From positions 186,001 to 250,000 of the forward strand of contig CAWBTE010000017.1 in assembly GCA_963791615.1 (NCBI GenBank): a stretch of 64,000 nt of DNA. The letters are read 5' to 3'. The notes under the pieces are model-generated. The model was not told the origin of the DNA, made no database searches, and saw only the letters and a program-made list of their open reading frames with translations. The stretch is from CAILZL01 sp963791615 (GTDB taxonomy: Bacteria > Pseudomonadota > Gammaproteobacteria > Steroidobacterales > Steroidobacteraceae). This document shows positions 8,453 to 18,097 of the stretch, in pieces (positions within the stretch are counted from its first letter, which is position 1; the number at the start of each line of letters is the position of its first letter). The position numbers and the translations under genes were made by a program.

Positions 8453-11145
8453 CCGCTATTACGCAGCGCCGTGGCAACCGCATTGATCGACAGCTGGATA
8501 CCTTCACGCACCCGTGGATCATCTTCACCGGCGCGATGCCGTTTGATCAATTCCACCTGCAACAGGTTCAACGGTTCAATGTACGGCAGGCGCAAACGGA
8601 TCGACGTATCCAGCGCGGGTTTCTTTTCCAGCAGGCGTGATTGACCGGTGATGCTCAGCAAGCTGTCATGCGTGGTCAGCCATGCGCTGCGAATGCGGCC
8701 GAAGATGGCCTGCGACAGGGCTTTGTCCTGCACCAGCGTTGCATAGTGCTGGGCGATGGCCATGTCCGATTTCGCCAGCACCATTTCCAGATTGTCGAGC
8801 GTGGTGCGGAAGAACGGCCAGGCTTCGACCATCTCACGCAACAGGCCCTGATCCGCAAAATTGCTCAGCGCCTGCCCGGTGCCATACCAGCCCGGCAACA
8901 TCACCCGCGCCTGCGCCCAGCTGAATACCCAGGGAATGGCGCGCAGATCTTCAATGCGTGTCGACTTGGTGCGCGCTGCAGGTCGCGAACCAATCTTCAG
9001 ATCAGCGATTTCCGCAATCGGCGTGATCTGCCGGAAGAACTCCACGAAACCCTCGGTGCCGTAGACCAGTGAACGATAGGTATTGAAGGCATCGGCGGAG
9101 ATGTGGCTCATCGCTTCGGCAAAGTGCGCTTCACCTGCCGCCGCTGCCGACGGTGTTTCCAGCGACGCCAGCAAGGTCGCGGCACACATGGCTTCGAGGT
9201 TGGCAGCAGCATTTTCACGCGTGCCGTACTTGGCCGCGATGACTTCGCCCTGTTCGGTAATGCGGATACGCCCCTGCACCGTACCGCGTGGTTGCGCGCG
9301 GATGGCATCAAAGGATGAACCGCCGCCACGTCCCACCGCGCCGCCGCGACCATGGAATATCTGCATTGGCGTGGCCGCTTCGGCAAACACTTTCGCCAGT
9401 GCGCGTGTCGCCTGATTCAAACTCCACACTGAAGTCAGATAACCACCATCCTTGTTGGAATCCGAATAACCCACCATGACTTCCTGATAACCATGTTCCG
9501 TCGCAATGGCCTTGCCTTCCGGCAGCGCCAGCCACGCACCCATGATCTGCGGTGAGCGTTCCAGATCGCCAATGGTTTCAAACAGCGGCACCGCCATGAT
9601 GGCGGCGTGCGCTGAGCCCTGTGCGGAGCCGCGATACAGACCGGCTTCCTTGAGCAACACATACACTTCCAGCAGATCAGAAACGCTTTCCGATTTGGAA
9701 ATGTTGTAGGTGGTGATGCAGCCCGGGCCATACAGTTCATGCGCTTTGGCGGCGGCGTGAATGATGGCCAGCTCTTTCACTGTTTCTTCTGCATAACTGG
9801 CATACGGGCTGGCCAGCAGACGCTCACTGGCCAGTTCGCGACGCAGCAAATCAACTCTCGCGGCTTCCTCCAGCACCCGGTAATCCTCCACCACCCCGGC
9901 GACCTTGAGCAGATCAGCCACCACCCGTTCATGCACATCGGCATTCTGGCGCAGATCCAGCGTGGCCAGATGGAAGCCGAACGTTTCCACGGCACGGATC
10001 AATCGACCCAGTGCGCCGCCACTGGCCAGCAGCTTTGCGCCCGGCGGATTCAGCGCATGCGCAATGGTGACCAGATCCGCGCGCAGCTGCTCGGGACTCG
10101 CATAAGGCTCGGCGCTCACCGAGGCCGGTCGCGGTGGCGCACGTCCGGTCAGTTTCTGATAGGTCGTCGCCGTGCGCGCATAGATGCCGGTAATCGAGCG
10201 GCGGAACGGCTCATCACTGCGCGCCGAATAGTTGTCGCCACTTCGCTCCGCCAACGCCATCAGTTCCGCCGTGGGCTGCGCCAGCTCGCTGGAAATCGAC
10301 AACTCCTTGCCCAGTGCATGCAACTTGACCAGGTAGTCGGCCAGCACCGTCTCGGCGCCACGACTCAGCGCCCCCTGCAGCGATGCCGCGATGACATTGG
10401 GATTGCCATCACGGTCGCCACCAATCCAGCTGCCCAGTCGCAGGAAACTGCGTGGCCGATGTCCCAGCGCGCGCTCCCAGCGTGAATACAGCGCCGGCAA
10501 GGTGGGCAGGAATACATCGCGCAGATACGCCTGTGCGGTCGCCACTTCATCGGCCACATACAGACGTTCGCGACGCAATGGCCGCGTCTGCCACAACAGG
10601 GCGATCTGCCGCACGATAGCCTGTTCGATGACATCGCCATCCAGCGTTTCGCTTTGCCCCGCATCGCGCATCAACATCAGCTCGGCAATGCGGGTGCGAT
10701 GATCAATCATGCTCTTGCGCATGACTTCGGTGGGATGCGCCGTCAACACCGGCACCACCAGTGCACGATCCAGCAAGGCGTTCACTTGCGCACGGTCAAC
10801 GCCCTGTTTTTCCAGCGCAGCCAGCGTCGTGACCATGTCATCACCCGCCTCATGCGTCACGCCCTGGCGATCTTCCGCCAGATTGGCCAGCATGGAAAAC
10901 AGCATGAAGCTGCGCACGAACGCCAGCGTTTCATCCTGGCTCAGTGCATCCAGCCCAAGATTCAGCGCCTGGGTATCGGCAATGCCCCGATGCCGGTTTA
11001 CCGACGCAGCGCGGATACGCTCGATACGCTGGAACAGCTCCTCACCGCCATAACCGCGAATGACATCGCCGAGCAACCGGCCCAGGTAACGAATGTCGGA
11101 GTTCTGCGTAATCGGTAGTGGGGGTACGGCTGACATATGCAACAA
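8449..11145 (-). CDS. ppc: Phosphoenolpyruvate carboxylase
   Basis: The 898-residue product is full length for a bacterial PEP carboxylase, which adds bicarbonate to PEP to give oxaloacetate and so refills the TCA cycle. Visible signatures are VLTAHPTEVMRKS with the catalytic histidine (about residue 137), RLGSWIGGDRDGNP, VMVGYSDSNKDGGYLTS with the active-site lysine, and IFHGRGGAVGRGGG. The C-terminus ends ALRNSG, against the usual NTG-type end. The stop codon lies inside the adjoining GTAG repeat, so the last residue or two could have been altered by that element. ATG at 11145 or the second ATG nine bases later are both possible starts. Confidence 0.96.
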   Translation of the reverse strand: MLHMSAVPPLPITQNSDIRYLGRLLGDVIRGYGGEELFQRIERIRAASVNRHRGIADTQALNLGLDALSQDETLAFVRSFMLFSMLANLAEDRQGVTHEAGDDMVTTLAALEKQGVDRAQVNALLDRALVVPVLTAHPTEVMRKSMIDHRTRIAELMLMRDAGQSETLDGDVIEQAIVRQIALLWQTRPLRRERLYVADEVATAQAYLRDVFLPTLPALYSRWERALGHRPRSFLRLGSWIGGDRDGNPNVIAASLQGALSRGAETVLADYLVKLHALGKELSISSELAQPTAELMALAERSGDNYSARSDEPFRRSITGIYARTATTYQKLTGRAPPRPASVSAEPYASPEQLRADLVTIAHALNPPGAKLLASGGALGRLIRAVETFGFHLATLDLRQNADVHERVVADLLKVAGVVEDYRVLEEAARVDLLRRELASERLLASPYASYAEETVKELAIIHAAAKAHELYGPGCITTYNISKSESVSDLLEVYVLLKEAGLYRGSAQGSAHAAIMAVPLFETIGDLERSPQIMGAWLALPEGKAIATEHGYQEVMVGYSDSNKDGGYLTSVWSLNQATRALAKVFAEAATPMQIFHGRGGAVGRGGGSSFDAIRAQPRGTVQGRIRITEQGEVIAAKYGTRENAAANLEAMCAATLLASLETPSAAAAGEAHFAEAMSHISADAFNTYRSLVYGTEGFVEFFRQITPIAEIADLKIGSRPAARTKSTRIEDLRAIPWVFSWAQARVMLPGWYGTGQALSNFADQGLLREMVEAWPFFRTTLDNLEMVLAKSDMAIAQHYATLVQDKALSQAIFGRIRSAWLTTHDSLLSITGQSRLLEKKPALDTSIRLRLPYIEPLNLLQVELIKRHRAGEDDPRVREGIQLSINAVATALRNSG

Positions 11146-11255
11146 AAATGCTCAGTGAATTAAAGGAAGCGCGCAAGGATGGGGCGATGACAGGATTTTC
11201 ATGCCCACATCGCCAACATGATTACCAATGTGCAAGTTACTGGCCAACGCAATGG

Positions 11256-11555
11256 CTATGCCCCACGGGAATGTCGCGCCACGTGTCGGCGTAGCACGCT
11301 ATCCATGCGTGATTGCCAGCCTTCGCCTGTCGACTTGAAGTAGGTCACTACCTCGGGACTGTAGCGAACCGACACCAGCAATTTCTTGTTTTCGGACTTG
11401 GGCCGTCCGCGCAGCGCCTGCATGGGCACCATGGACTTTAGCTGCTTCGAGGAAAGCGGTTTCGCATCGGGGTCAGTTTTTGCTGCCGCAGTGATTGCCC
11501 GATCTTCTTTCGGAGTCGGCATCACGATCGCAGGGCGTTTAGATACTCTGGACAT
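11256..11555 (-). CDS. brnA: BrnA-type antitoxin
   Basis: The 99-residue protein ends in a ribbon-helix-helix-like region (KKLLVSVRYSPEVVTYFKST, then WQSRMDSVLRRHVARH) typical of BrnA antitoxins, which bind DNA and neutralise BrnT. A basic, lysine-rich N-terminal half precedes it. It overlaps the 3' end of the toxin gene by 17 bases, so the pair is co-translated, with the toxin first as usual for BrnTA. Repression of its own promoter is expected from the family. Confidence 0.82.
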   Translation of the reverse strand: MSRVSKRPAIVMPTPKEDRAITAAAKTDPDAKPLSSKQLKSMVPMQALRGRPKSENKKLLVSVRYSPEVVTYFKSTGEGWQSRMDSVLRRHVARHSRGA

Positions 11556-11808
11556 AGTGTTTCACCTCGCGACGATTGGCCCGGCGAAGGCTGATGATCC
11601 TGCGCGCCCTGCCACGCTCGACATAGGCCACGTAGTACAGGATTTCAGTCTTCGGTGCGAGCGCGATCATGCGTACCTCACCATACTCAAATCGACCATC
11701 GATCCAGACCAGCGCAGCTTGCCAGTCGAGCTCACTTGCCAAAGCCAGCGAAACACCATGCTTCGCCATATTGGCACCATCCTTGGCCGGATCGAACTCG
11801 ATTTCCAT
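11539..11808 (-). CDS. brnT: BrnT-type ribonuclease toxin
   Basis: The 89-residue protein begins IEFDPAKDGANMAKHGVSL, the hallmark of BrnT (FDxxKxxxNxxKHGVSF), and ends in RARRIISLRRANRREVKHY, carrying the catalytic Arg/Glu/His-type residues of this RelE-like RNase fold. It forms a type II toxin-antitoxin module with the overlapping brnA. The module is a self-contained cassette between ppc and the PhoX gene. Confidence 0.87.
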   Translation of the reverse strand: MEIEFDPAKDGANMAKHGVSLALASELDWQAALVWIDGRFEYGEVRMIALAPKTEILYYVAYVERGRARRIISLRRANRREVKHYVQSI

Positions 11809-12000
11809 AATTTACTGTAGCTACATTAAATACCAGCGTCAACCGTGAAGTGCGATCAAGCTGCAGGGAGCCCCGAGCGCAACGAGCCACGCCGGATCAG
11901 ACGCATGCGTAGAGAGAAGGGACAATAAAGGCGCGTTGGGAATGCGTACGAACTGATCGTGAGGGCACGGCCTACCGTTGTCGCCAACCCTCTAACTCCC

Positions 12001-14001
12001 CACCACACCCCCTCCTTCCTTGCGAACCGCAATCACGCTCGCGCGCGGCAATGAATCACCCCCATCGGGCCAGTGACTTTCCGGTTTATCTACCGTGCCG
12101 CTTTCACCGGGATGCTGCACGCTGAGGAACAGGGTTTCGTTATCAGGCGTGAACACGCAGCCGCAAATCTCGGCATCAACCGGGCCGCTCATGAACTGTT
12201 TGAGCAGGCCGCGTTCGGCTCCGGAAGTTGCACAGACGAAGCAACCATTGTTGTTGCCGGTGGGCTGCGCGCCATCGGTGACGATCCACAGGTTACCTGC
12301 GGCATCGAAGCCGATGTTGTCAGGTGAGCCGAAGGCACTTAATGCTTTACCATCACGCTGGCCGGCGAAGTAGGAGTGTTTACTGCTGATCTCGCCGGGC
12401 CTGAGCGCGGCCTGTTGCGACAGCAAGCCGCCATTGGCCGGATCGCCACCCATGAGCAGCACTTCCCAGCGAAATTTACGGGCGGTGTGGTCGTTGCCGT
12501 CTTCGCTGAGTTCGATGATATGTCCGTGCAGATTGTTGCCACGCGGATTGGCGGCATTGGGACCGAGATCAATCTGGCGATTGCCATAACTGCCGGTGCG
12601 CGCGACATCGGTACGTGAATCATTGCGCGTACAGACGATGTACACCTTGCCTGTGAGCGGATTCGGCTCCACGTCTTCGGGACGATCCATCATGGTTGCG
12701 CCCAGCAGGTCTGCTGCGGCGCGCGTCTTGATCAGTACTTCGGCCTGATTGCGAAAACCATTACTCTCATTCAACGGCCCTTGCGGGTCATACACCAGTG
12801 GCAACCATTCACCCACGCCATTGGCATCGAAACGCGCCACATACAACACGCCGTCATCCAGCAAATCCCGGTTGGCCTGCGGCCGCCTGGCATCAAAGCG
12901 TTGGTTGCTGACGAACTTGTACACGTACTCGAACTTGTCATCGTCGCCCATGTACACGGCCAGCTGACCATTGGCGGCAATGAACGGACTGGCGGCTTCA
13001 TGCGCAAAACGACCCAGCGCAGTGCGCTTGACCGGCGTTTTTTTCGCGTCCAGTGGATCCACTTCCACAATCCAGCCATGACGAAACGGCTCATTGGGTT
13101 CAGCGCCCAGATCAAAGCGTTTGTCGAGCACATCCCAGCCATAAGGCGATACATCCGACCACATTCGCCAGCGGCGATGCGCCAGCTTGACCGCCACGGG
13201 CACAGCCGCATCCGCATTCAGCGCCTTGAAGTTGCCAAAGTAATCCTGGATGTTTTCTTCAGCGGACAGATACGTGCCCCAGGGCGTGCGGCCACCGGCG
13301 CAATTACCGAAGGTGCCCAGCGCCCGGGTGCCGGTGGGGTCCGCCTGCGTTTTCATCCACGCATAAGCCCGCGCCGGACCCTTGATCTCGAACGGCGTAT
13401 CCGCGGTGATGCGGCGGTTGTACTTCGACGCCTTGCGGTAACTCCACTTGCCATTGGTCTTGATCACTTCCACCACTGAAATGCCATGCGCCGCCTTGCT
13501 CATGGCCACAATGCCCGGATACTGCGTGATCTGTTCGCGTACATGACGCGGGTCGGTGCCGAATACCTGCCGGCGACCGGGATACATCAACCAGTCGTTG
13601 GTGTATTCATTGTTCACGCACAGCACGCCCTGCGTACTCTTCGCGCCCGTATTCAACTGGAAGAACTGGATGGCATCGCAGTTGGAACCAAACTGCCGCA
13701 ACTGCTGCTGTGCCGCCTGCGGCTTGAACAGACTGCCATGGGGAATCGCTGCTGTATCCAGGTTCGGTACAGTGGCGCTCAGGCTGTCGCCCCAGCGGAT
13801 CACCACATCATGGGCATAGCCCGACGGCAGAATGACCTTGTCTTCCTTGTTGCCAACGATGGCCCTGAAGCTCAGCCCCGCAGCCGCCGCATTGGCCGAC
13901 CAGGATGCAAACGGCAAGACCGTAGCCAGCAACGCCGACTGCAACACCTCGCGCCGGTTCAGACGCTGCTCGATGATGGAACCGATGTAGGGATTGGTCA
14001 T
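12001..14001 (-). CDS. PhoX-type alkaline phosphatase (DUF839), Tat-exported
   Basis: The open frame runs from 14049 to 11992. The ATG at 14001 is preferred because it puts the twin-arginine motif (LNRREVLQSALLATVLPFA) at the N-terminus. The protein is about 669 residues and belongs to the PhoX / DUF839 family of calcium- and iron-dependent phosphatases. Motifs include GYAHDVVIRWGDSL, CVNNEYTNDWLMYPG, NCAGGRTPWGTYLSAEEN, GRFAHEAASP and MDRPEDVEPNPLTGKVYIVC. It should act in the periplasm to release phosphate from organic esters. No Pho box could be assigned with confidence. The gene is monocistronic. Confidence 0.88.
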
Positions 14002-14167
14002 GGCAGTCAGGACGAATTTTCCGGGGCGGTCATCATTGTATGCCTGCATGATGACAGGGTATGGCGAGCCGCATCCCTATGTTGTATTTTCGGGCCAAAG
14101 ACGGGGAGAGTTGCCGTGATGTAAAGATCGGGCATACCATCTGATGCAACGCTGCGCGGAGCTCATC

Positions 14168-15091
14168 ATGTCTTTCCGGTCTCGTATCTGCATTTCACTC
14201 ACCGCCCTGCTGGCCATCGCCGCGAACGGAGCCGCCGACAACAGCGCGCTGCAAAAGGAAACGACTGAGATCAACCAGTGGCGCGCGCAACGCCTCGCCA
14301 GCCTGACCAGCGAAAATGGCTGGCCGACGCTGGCAGGGTTGTACTGGCTGCAACAAGGCGACAACAGCTTTAGTCGCACACGCAGCAATCAACTATCTGG
14401 CAATCAACTCATCCTCGATCACCCAGCGATCGGTAATCGCCTGGGAGTTTTTTCCCTGCACAACGACAAGGTCAGTTTCAAGGCCGATGCCGGTGCGAAA
14501 GTCACTCACGAAGACCAAGCCGTCACAACCCTTGACCTGGTTACTGATGCGGACGGCGAACCCACCACGCTCGCCACCGGATCGTTACGTATCTTTGCCA
14601 TCCAGCGCGCCGGCAACATCGGCTTGCGCGTGCGCGATGTAGCCAGCCCGGCGCGTACCGCATTCAAGGGCTTGCAGTATTTTCCGGTCAGCATGGACTG
14701 GGTGATCGATGCCCGCTTTGAAGCGTATAAACCACATCGGCGCATGGCCATCGTGAACATCGTGGGCATGACCGAGCAACTCGCTTCGCCCGGCGCATTG
14801 CTATTCAATCGTAACGGCAAACAGTTTCGTCTGGAAACGCTGCTGGAGTCGCCCACCGACACCGAACTATTTGTGATGTTTGCTGACCAGACCAGTGGCC
14901 GCGCAACTTACGGCGCCGGTCGTTATCTGTATGTGCCTTTGCCCGTCGCCGGACATGCGACGCTGGATTTCAACCGGGCCTACAATCCGCCGTGTGCGTT
15001 CACGGAATTCGCCACCTGCCCATTGCCACCCCGACAGAACCGGTTGCAGCTGGCCGTGACTGCGGGTGAAAAGAAATATCCCGGGAATTAG
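14168..15091 (+). CDS. Exported DUF1684 domain protein
   Basis: The product has about 307 residues. The ATG at 14168 is preferred over the one at 14144 because it gives a standard signal peptide (MSFRSRICISLTALLAIAAN). The mature protein shows the DUF1684 pattern: INQWRAQRLASLTSENGWPT near the start, then GLQYFPVSMDWVIDARFE, and the diagnostic FNRAYNPPCAFTEFATCPLP before NRLQLAVTAGEK at the end. Function is unknown for the family. It faces the PhoX gene head to head, with a gap that must hold both promoters. Confidence 0.8.
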   Translation: MSFRSRICISLTALLAIAANGAADNSALQKETTEINQWRAQRLASLTSENGWPTLAGLYWLQQGDNSFSRTRSNQLSGNQLILDHPAIGNRLGVFSLHNDKVSFKADAGAKVTHEDQAVTTLDLVTDADGEPTTLATGSLRIFAIQRAGNIGLRVRDVASPARTAFKGLQYFPVSMDWVIDARFEAYKPHRRMAIVNIVGMTEQLASPGALLFNRNGKQFRLETLLESPTDTELFVMFADQTSGRATYGAGRYLYVPLPVAGHATLDFNRAYNPPCAFTEFATCPLPPRQNRLQLAVTAGEKKYPGN

Positions 15092-15097
15092 GGTCTG

Positions 15098-15495
15098 TTA
15101 TTTCGAGCTTGATTGCTCGCTGGATGCCGACTCGTTGCCGGATGCAGGCACAACGGAAATCGCAAACGGCTTGTCTGAACCGGCGGTTCCCGGCGGAGGT
15201 GCGGGCCCGGAAACAGATCCGGGCGCGGGCGCAGTACGGTTACTGATACTGCCCGGATACCAGATATCCATGATCCGGTGCATGCCGGTTACCACGAAAT
15301 TCACCGATATCAGGAATCCGGCTGCCGCCACCAGCACCAGTGCGATTATCAGCACGCGCCGCTGCATCGACACGGGTGGACGTGAGGCTTCCTGCTCAAT
15401 GGCCGCAACGCCCGCGCACGAATGGCTTTTTCAACTGCGCTGGTTTCAGACGCGGGACTGGCAACGACTGCTGGTTGTTCTGACACGGAGTTCAT
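15098..15495 (-). CDS. Small single-pass membrane protein of unknown function, frameshifted
   Basis: The open frame from 15373 encodes a transmembrane helix (RVLIIALVLVAAAGFLISVN) followed by a proline/serine/glycine-rich tail. Joined through an apparent one-base deletion near 15408, it extends upstream to an ATG at 15495 and adds a soluble N-terminal segment (MNSVSEQPAVVASPASETSA, then EKAIRARAL). The joined protein is about 132 residues with the helix in the middle. I do not recognise a family. Low-complexity ends suggest a tether or a cell-envelope accessory protein. Confidence 0.5.
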
Positions 15496-15601
15496 GCATC
15501 ACACAATGACATTGCCCGACTTTGCTGGCAACCGCAGCGCTGGTGATTGACGCGGCTGGTATTAACCCGGACAAATGCATCTACTGCGTCTTGACTCTCG
15601 C

Positions 15602-15667
15602 GTAGGGGCGGTTCGTGAACCGCCCTGCTGAGTTAGAACAAGAAGGCGGTTCACGAACCGCCCCTAC
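15602..15667. repeat. GTAG-type REP pair (REPIN), family 1
   Basis: A near-perfect pair: GTAGGGGCGGTTCGTGAACC and its mirror ending GGTTCACGAACCGCCCCTAC, separated by about 26 bases. The spacer differs from that of the other copies. It lies 43 bases beyond the stop of the DUF6607-like gene. Confidence 0.9.
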
Positions 15668-15709
15668 GCGAGAGATCAGATGAATTTTCCGCAGGGCCAA
15701 TAACCGAAC

Positions 15710-16813
15710 TTAAGGCGTCGGCCGCATCGCAGTGAGCGCATCCCGAATGGCCCGCTGCCGGGTTGCCGGATCGGTCAGTCCAGCAGGATCGGCGCTGGCC
15801 AGCTTGCCAGCCTGCGCAAACAGCGGTTCATACATCTGCAATTGATCAACATGACCACGCAGCTTCACGGTGGTATCGCGTGCGAACCAGTTGCGCCATT
15901 CGTCACGCACTTCATTCCAGAAACCCCGTGTCTTGTCGTAGTAGTCATCTGCTGCAGCGAAGCTGAAGTCCTTGATGCGCTGGTAACGCGCCACGCCATA
16001 CTCTCGTGCGATGTAGGCAGGCTGCAAGCTGCTGGCAAGCCGCGCTTTGAGATTGTTTTCTTCCTGCACCCAGCCGGTCGCTGTAATGGTGTGGCGATTG
16101 CTGCCGATCAGCAGATCGTAATCCTTGCGCACACTCCACTCGCGACGCGGCAACGGCCGCCAGGTCTCGGCGCTGATCCAGCTGGAGAACGTCATTTCAT
16201 GTTGCCATGTTCCCAAGCTGGCATAGCGCGGCGACTCATCCACCTGGTATACGGTTTGCAGCCAACGCCCCTTGCCTTCACTGCTGCTCAGCAGGCGCCG
16301 TTGCCAGGTCGCATTGCCGCGATATTCAACAATGGCTTCGGGTTCGTACTGCCAGTCCTGTCGCCAGTGCTTGGTCACCATGGGCTCGCTGATGGAACCG
16401 TCCTGCTTCTGAATGCGCATCTCCAGAATATGCACCAGGCTGATGCTGCGCCCGGTATCGCTGTCCACATAGACTTTTTCCGTACCCCAGGACTGATAGG
16501 GCCGCTGTGACGCAGCGCTGCTGCCGAAGTCCAGCACTTCGAGAAAGTCGAATGTGGATCGGTAGGTACCGGCCATCGCCAGAATGGCGTGGCGATCGCG
16601 TTCGAACTGACTGAGCCCGGCGGACTGCAAAACCTGCCATTGTGCGGACGCCGCTGTATCCAGCGTGACTGGCGCACCGCGTGATGTGCCGCCGCGTGGC
16701 GCGGGCTGATCGGTCTCGATCGGCCACGCAAAGGTATAGCGCACTGCCGATTGCGCATGCGCACTCGCAAGCCACCCGGACAACAACATCAGAAACAGTA
16801 ATCTGAACACCAT
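15710..16813 (-). CDS. Exported DUF6607-like protein
   Basis: The open frame starts at 16867, but the ATG at 16813 gives the signal peptide (MVFRLLFLMLLSGWLASAHA) and a protein of about 367 residues. Aromatic- and tryptophan-rich stretches (KHWRQDWQYEPEAIVEYRG, GTWQHEMTFSSWISAETW, REWSVRKDYDLLIGSNRHT) suit a beta-rich periplasmic or outer-membrane-associated protein. The pattern ILAMAGTYRSTFDFLEVL resembles the DUF6607 family. The role is unknown. It lies downstream of the hemP operon on the same strand and could be read with it. Confidence 0.65.
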   Translation of the reverse strand: MVFRLLFLMLLSGWLASAHAQSAVRYTFAWPIETDQPAPRGGTSRGAPVTLDTAASAQWQVLQSAGLSQFERDRHAILAMAGTYRSTFDFLEVLDFGSSAASQRPYQSWGTEKVYVDSDTGRSISLVHILEMRIQKQDGSISEPMVTKHWRQDWQYEPEAIVEYRGNATWQRRLLSSSEGKGRWLQTVYQVDESPRYASLGTWQHEMTFSSWISAETWRPLPRREWSVRKDYDLLIGSNRHTITATGWVQEENNLKARLASSLQPAYIAREYGVARYQRIKDFSFAAADDYYDKTRGFWNEVRDEWRNWFARDTTVKLRGHVDQLQMYEPLFAQAGKLASADPAGLTDPATRQRAIRDALTAMRPTP

Positions 16814-16901
16814 GATCTCTCGCAACCACCCTGCTGCTTTGTACGCCAGTGCGCACAGGCCAGACAATAGGCCTGCTAAAGAATTTCACAGCGAGTAATT
16901 G

Positions 16902-17444
16902 TCAATGCGGCTTTGAACTCAACATCCCATGATGTCCGTGATGCCCGAAATAAGTGGGTGGCCATGAACCGGGGATGGGGTTGTCTTTTTCTCGCGCCAT
17001 ACTCAGCCCGGCCTGCCCGATGACTCGCATCATCGTCAGTATCGCAGCCGCGCCGATACGGGCGGCAGCAGGAGACATCAACTTTCTCAGACGCATCAGC
17101 ACCAGAGACTCTGACTCATAATCATGCGTAACCAGCGCCATCACTGCCAGCAGTTCACCTTCATCCTTGCCAAGACGCAGGCAGCGCACACAACGGATAT
17201 CCGGCAAACGACAAGTACTGGCGAACAGACTGGTCATCAGCTGGGCAAAAGGCTCCAGCGCGGGACGAATGCCTGCTTGATCAAATACACGCTCCAGATG
17301 ACACCACACCGACTGCGGCTCATCGTGATAAGCCGCCCAGGCACGGATCGACCACAACAGGGTGCGCTCCAGCGCGGGCAACTCCAGCACCGAGCTGTTT
17401 CTGGCGACCGGTCCACAACCTTGCGAACGTAGCGGGCTATCCAT
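16902..17444 (-). CDS. Conserved hypothetical protein of the hemP operon
   Basis: This is a 180-residue soluble protein with no signal peptide. It has three cysteines in CRLPDIRCVRCLRLGKDEGE, which could bind metal or heme, and a histidine/glycine-rich tail (YFGHHGHHG). I do not recognise a family. Its ATG overlaps the stop of the preceding small gene by eight bases, so translation is coupled and both belong to the Fur-controlled hemP transcript. That context suggests a role in iron or heme handling, which is an inference only. Confidence 0.6.
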   Translation of the reverse strand: MDSPLRSQGCGPVARNSSVLELPALERTLLWSIRAWAAYHDEPQSVWCHLERVFDQAGIRPALEPFAQLMTSLFASTCRLPDIRCVRCLRLGKDEGELLAVMALVTHDYESESLVLMRLRKLMSPAAARIGAAAILTMMRVIGQAGLSMAREKDNPIPGSWPPTYFGHHGHHGMLSSKPH

Positions 17445-17736
17445 GCAGCACGCTCAGATTTACCGCGTGTGCAGCTTCGGGAGGTACGGGATTGGCCTGT
17501 ACCGCATCACTCATGCGCATCAGGATACTGGCGGTGCGTGGCGCGCCTTCATCACACAGAATGCGATTGACCGCCAGATTCAGCAGCGCATTGCCCAGAT
17601 AAGTTCGCTCCGCAACAGGCACGGTACGCAACGCAGACTGAATGCGCTGCATGACCGCTTGCAATTGCGCCAGTTGCAGATCGTGGCCACTACCGTCGAC
17701 TACGCGAGTGATGCACTGTGAATCCTGATCACACAT
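17437..17736 (-). CDS. Small hypothetical protein of the hemP operon
   Basis: The 99-residue, mainly helical protein (LQLAQLQAVMQRIQSAL, YLGNALLNLAVNRILCDEG) has no membrane segment and no motif I know. It lies 83 bases downstream of hemP on the same strand and overlaps the next gene by eight bases. Codon use matches the neighbours, which supports a real gene. Function unknown; iron-responsive expression is inferred from the shared Fur box. Confidence 0.55.
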   Translation of the reverse strand: MCDQDSQCITRVVDGSGHDLQLAQLQAVMQRIQSALRTVPVAERTYLGNALLNLAVNRILCDEGAPRTASILMRMSDAVQANPVPPEAAHAVNLSVLHG

Positions 17737-17819
17737 GAATTGCTCCAGCCTGAAGAGGCAGTGAGTGGCTGGCTGTCCTGTATCACGAGGATGGCTGGCT
17801 GGAGGAGTGAACGCGGCTC

Positions 17820-18029
17820 TTACTTGGTCAACAGCAGTTTGTTGGCCTGAGTAATACGCAACCGATAGGTAAAACCGGCGTGCTCGATCAGCACTTCCTT
17901 GGCAATCCCGAACAGCTGCCGCGCCTGCAGCACCGGCGTTCGGGGCAACTGATGTGACGAATGAGACGCCGCTGTGGGCGTTTCGGCCTGTACAGCAACT
18001 TCGGCATTGGTCGGGAGGTCGAGCTTCAT
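17820..18029 (-). CDS. hemP: Hemin uptake protein HemP
   Basis: The 69-residue protein carries the HemP signature in its second half: the helix-turn stretch ARQLFGIAKEVLIEHAGFTY followed by RLRITQANKLLLTK at the very C-terminus. The ATG at 18029 is used; a TTG two codons upstream is possible. HemP proteins accompany heme and siderophore uptake genes and have been linked to activation of receptor genes. No TonB receptor lies next to it here. A Fur box lies almost directly upstream of the start, so iron repression is very likely. Confidence 0.85.
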   Translation of the reverse strand: MKLDLPTNAEVAVQAETPTAASHSSHQLPRTPVLQARQLFGIAKEVLIEHAGFTYRLRITQANKLLLTK

Positions 18030-18033
18030 GGAC

Positions 18034-18054
18034 AAATGATAATGATTCTTATTT
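18034..18054 (-). promoter_or_regulatory. Fur box of the hemP operon
   Basis: The plus-strand sequence AAATGATAATGATTCTTATT closely matches the Fur consensus built on GATAAT hexamers. It ends only about five bases before the hemP ATG, which leaves little room for a ribosome binding site. The transcript may be nearly leaderless, or the true start may be slightly downstream. Confidence 0.8.
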
Positions 18055-18097
18055 GTATTGCAAGCGGTATCTCGCCAAACCGGCCAGCCGCTTTACT

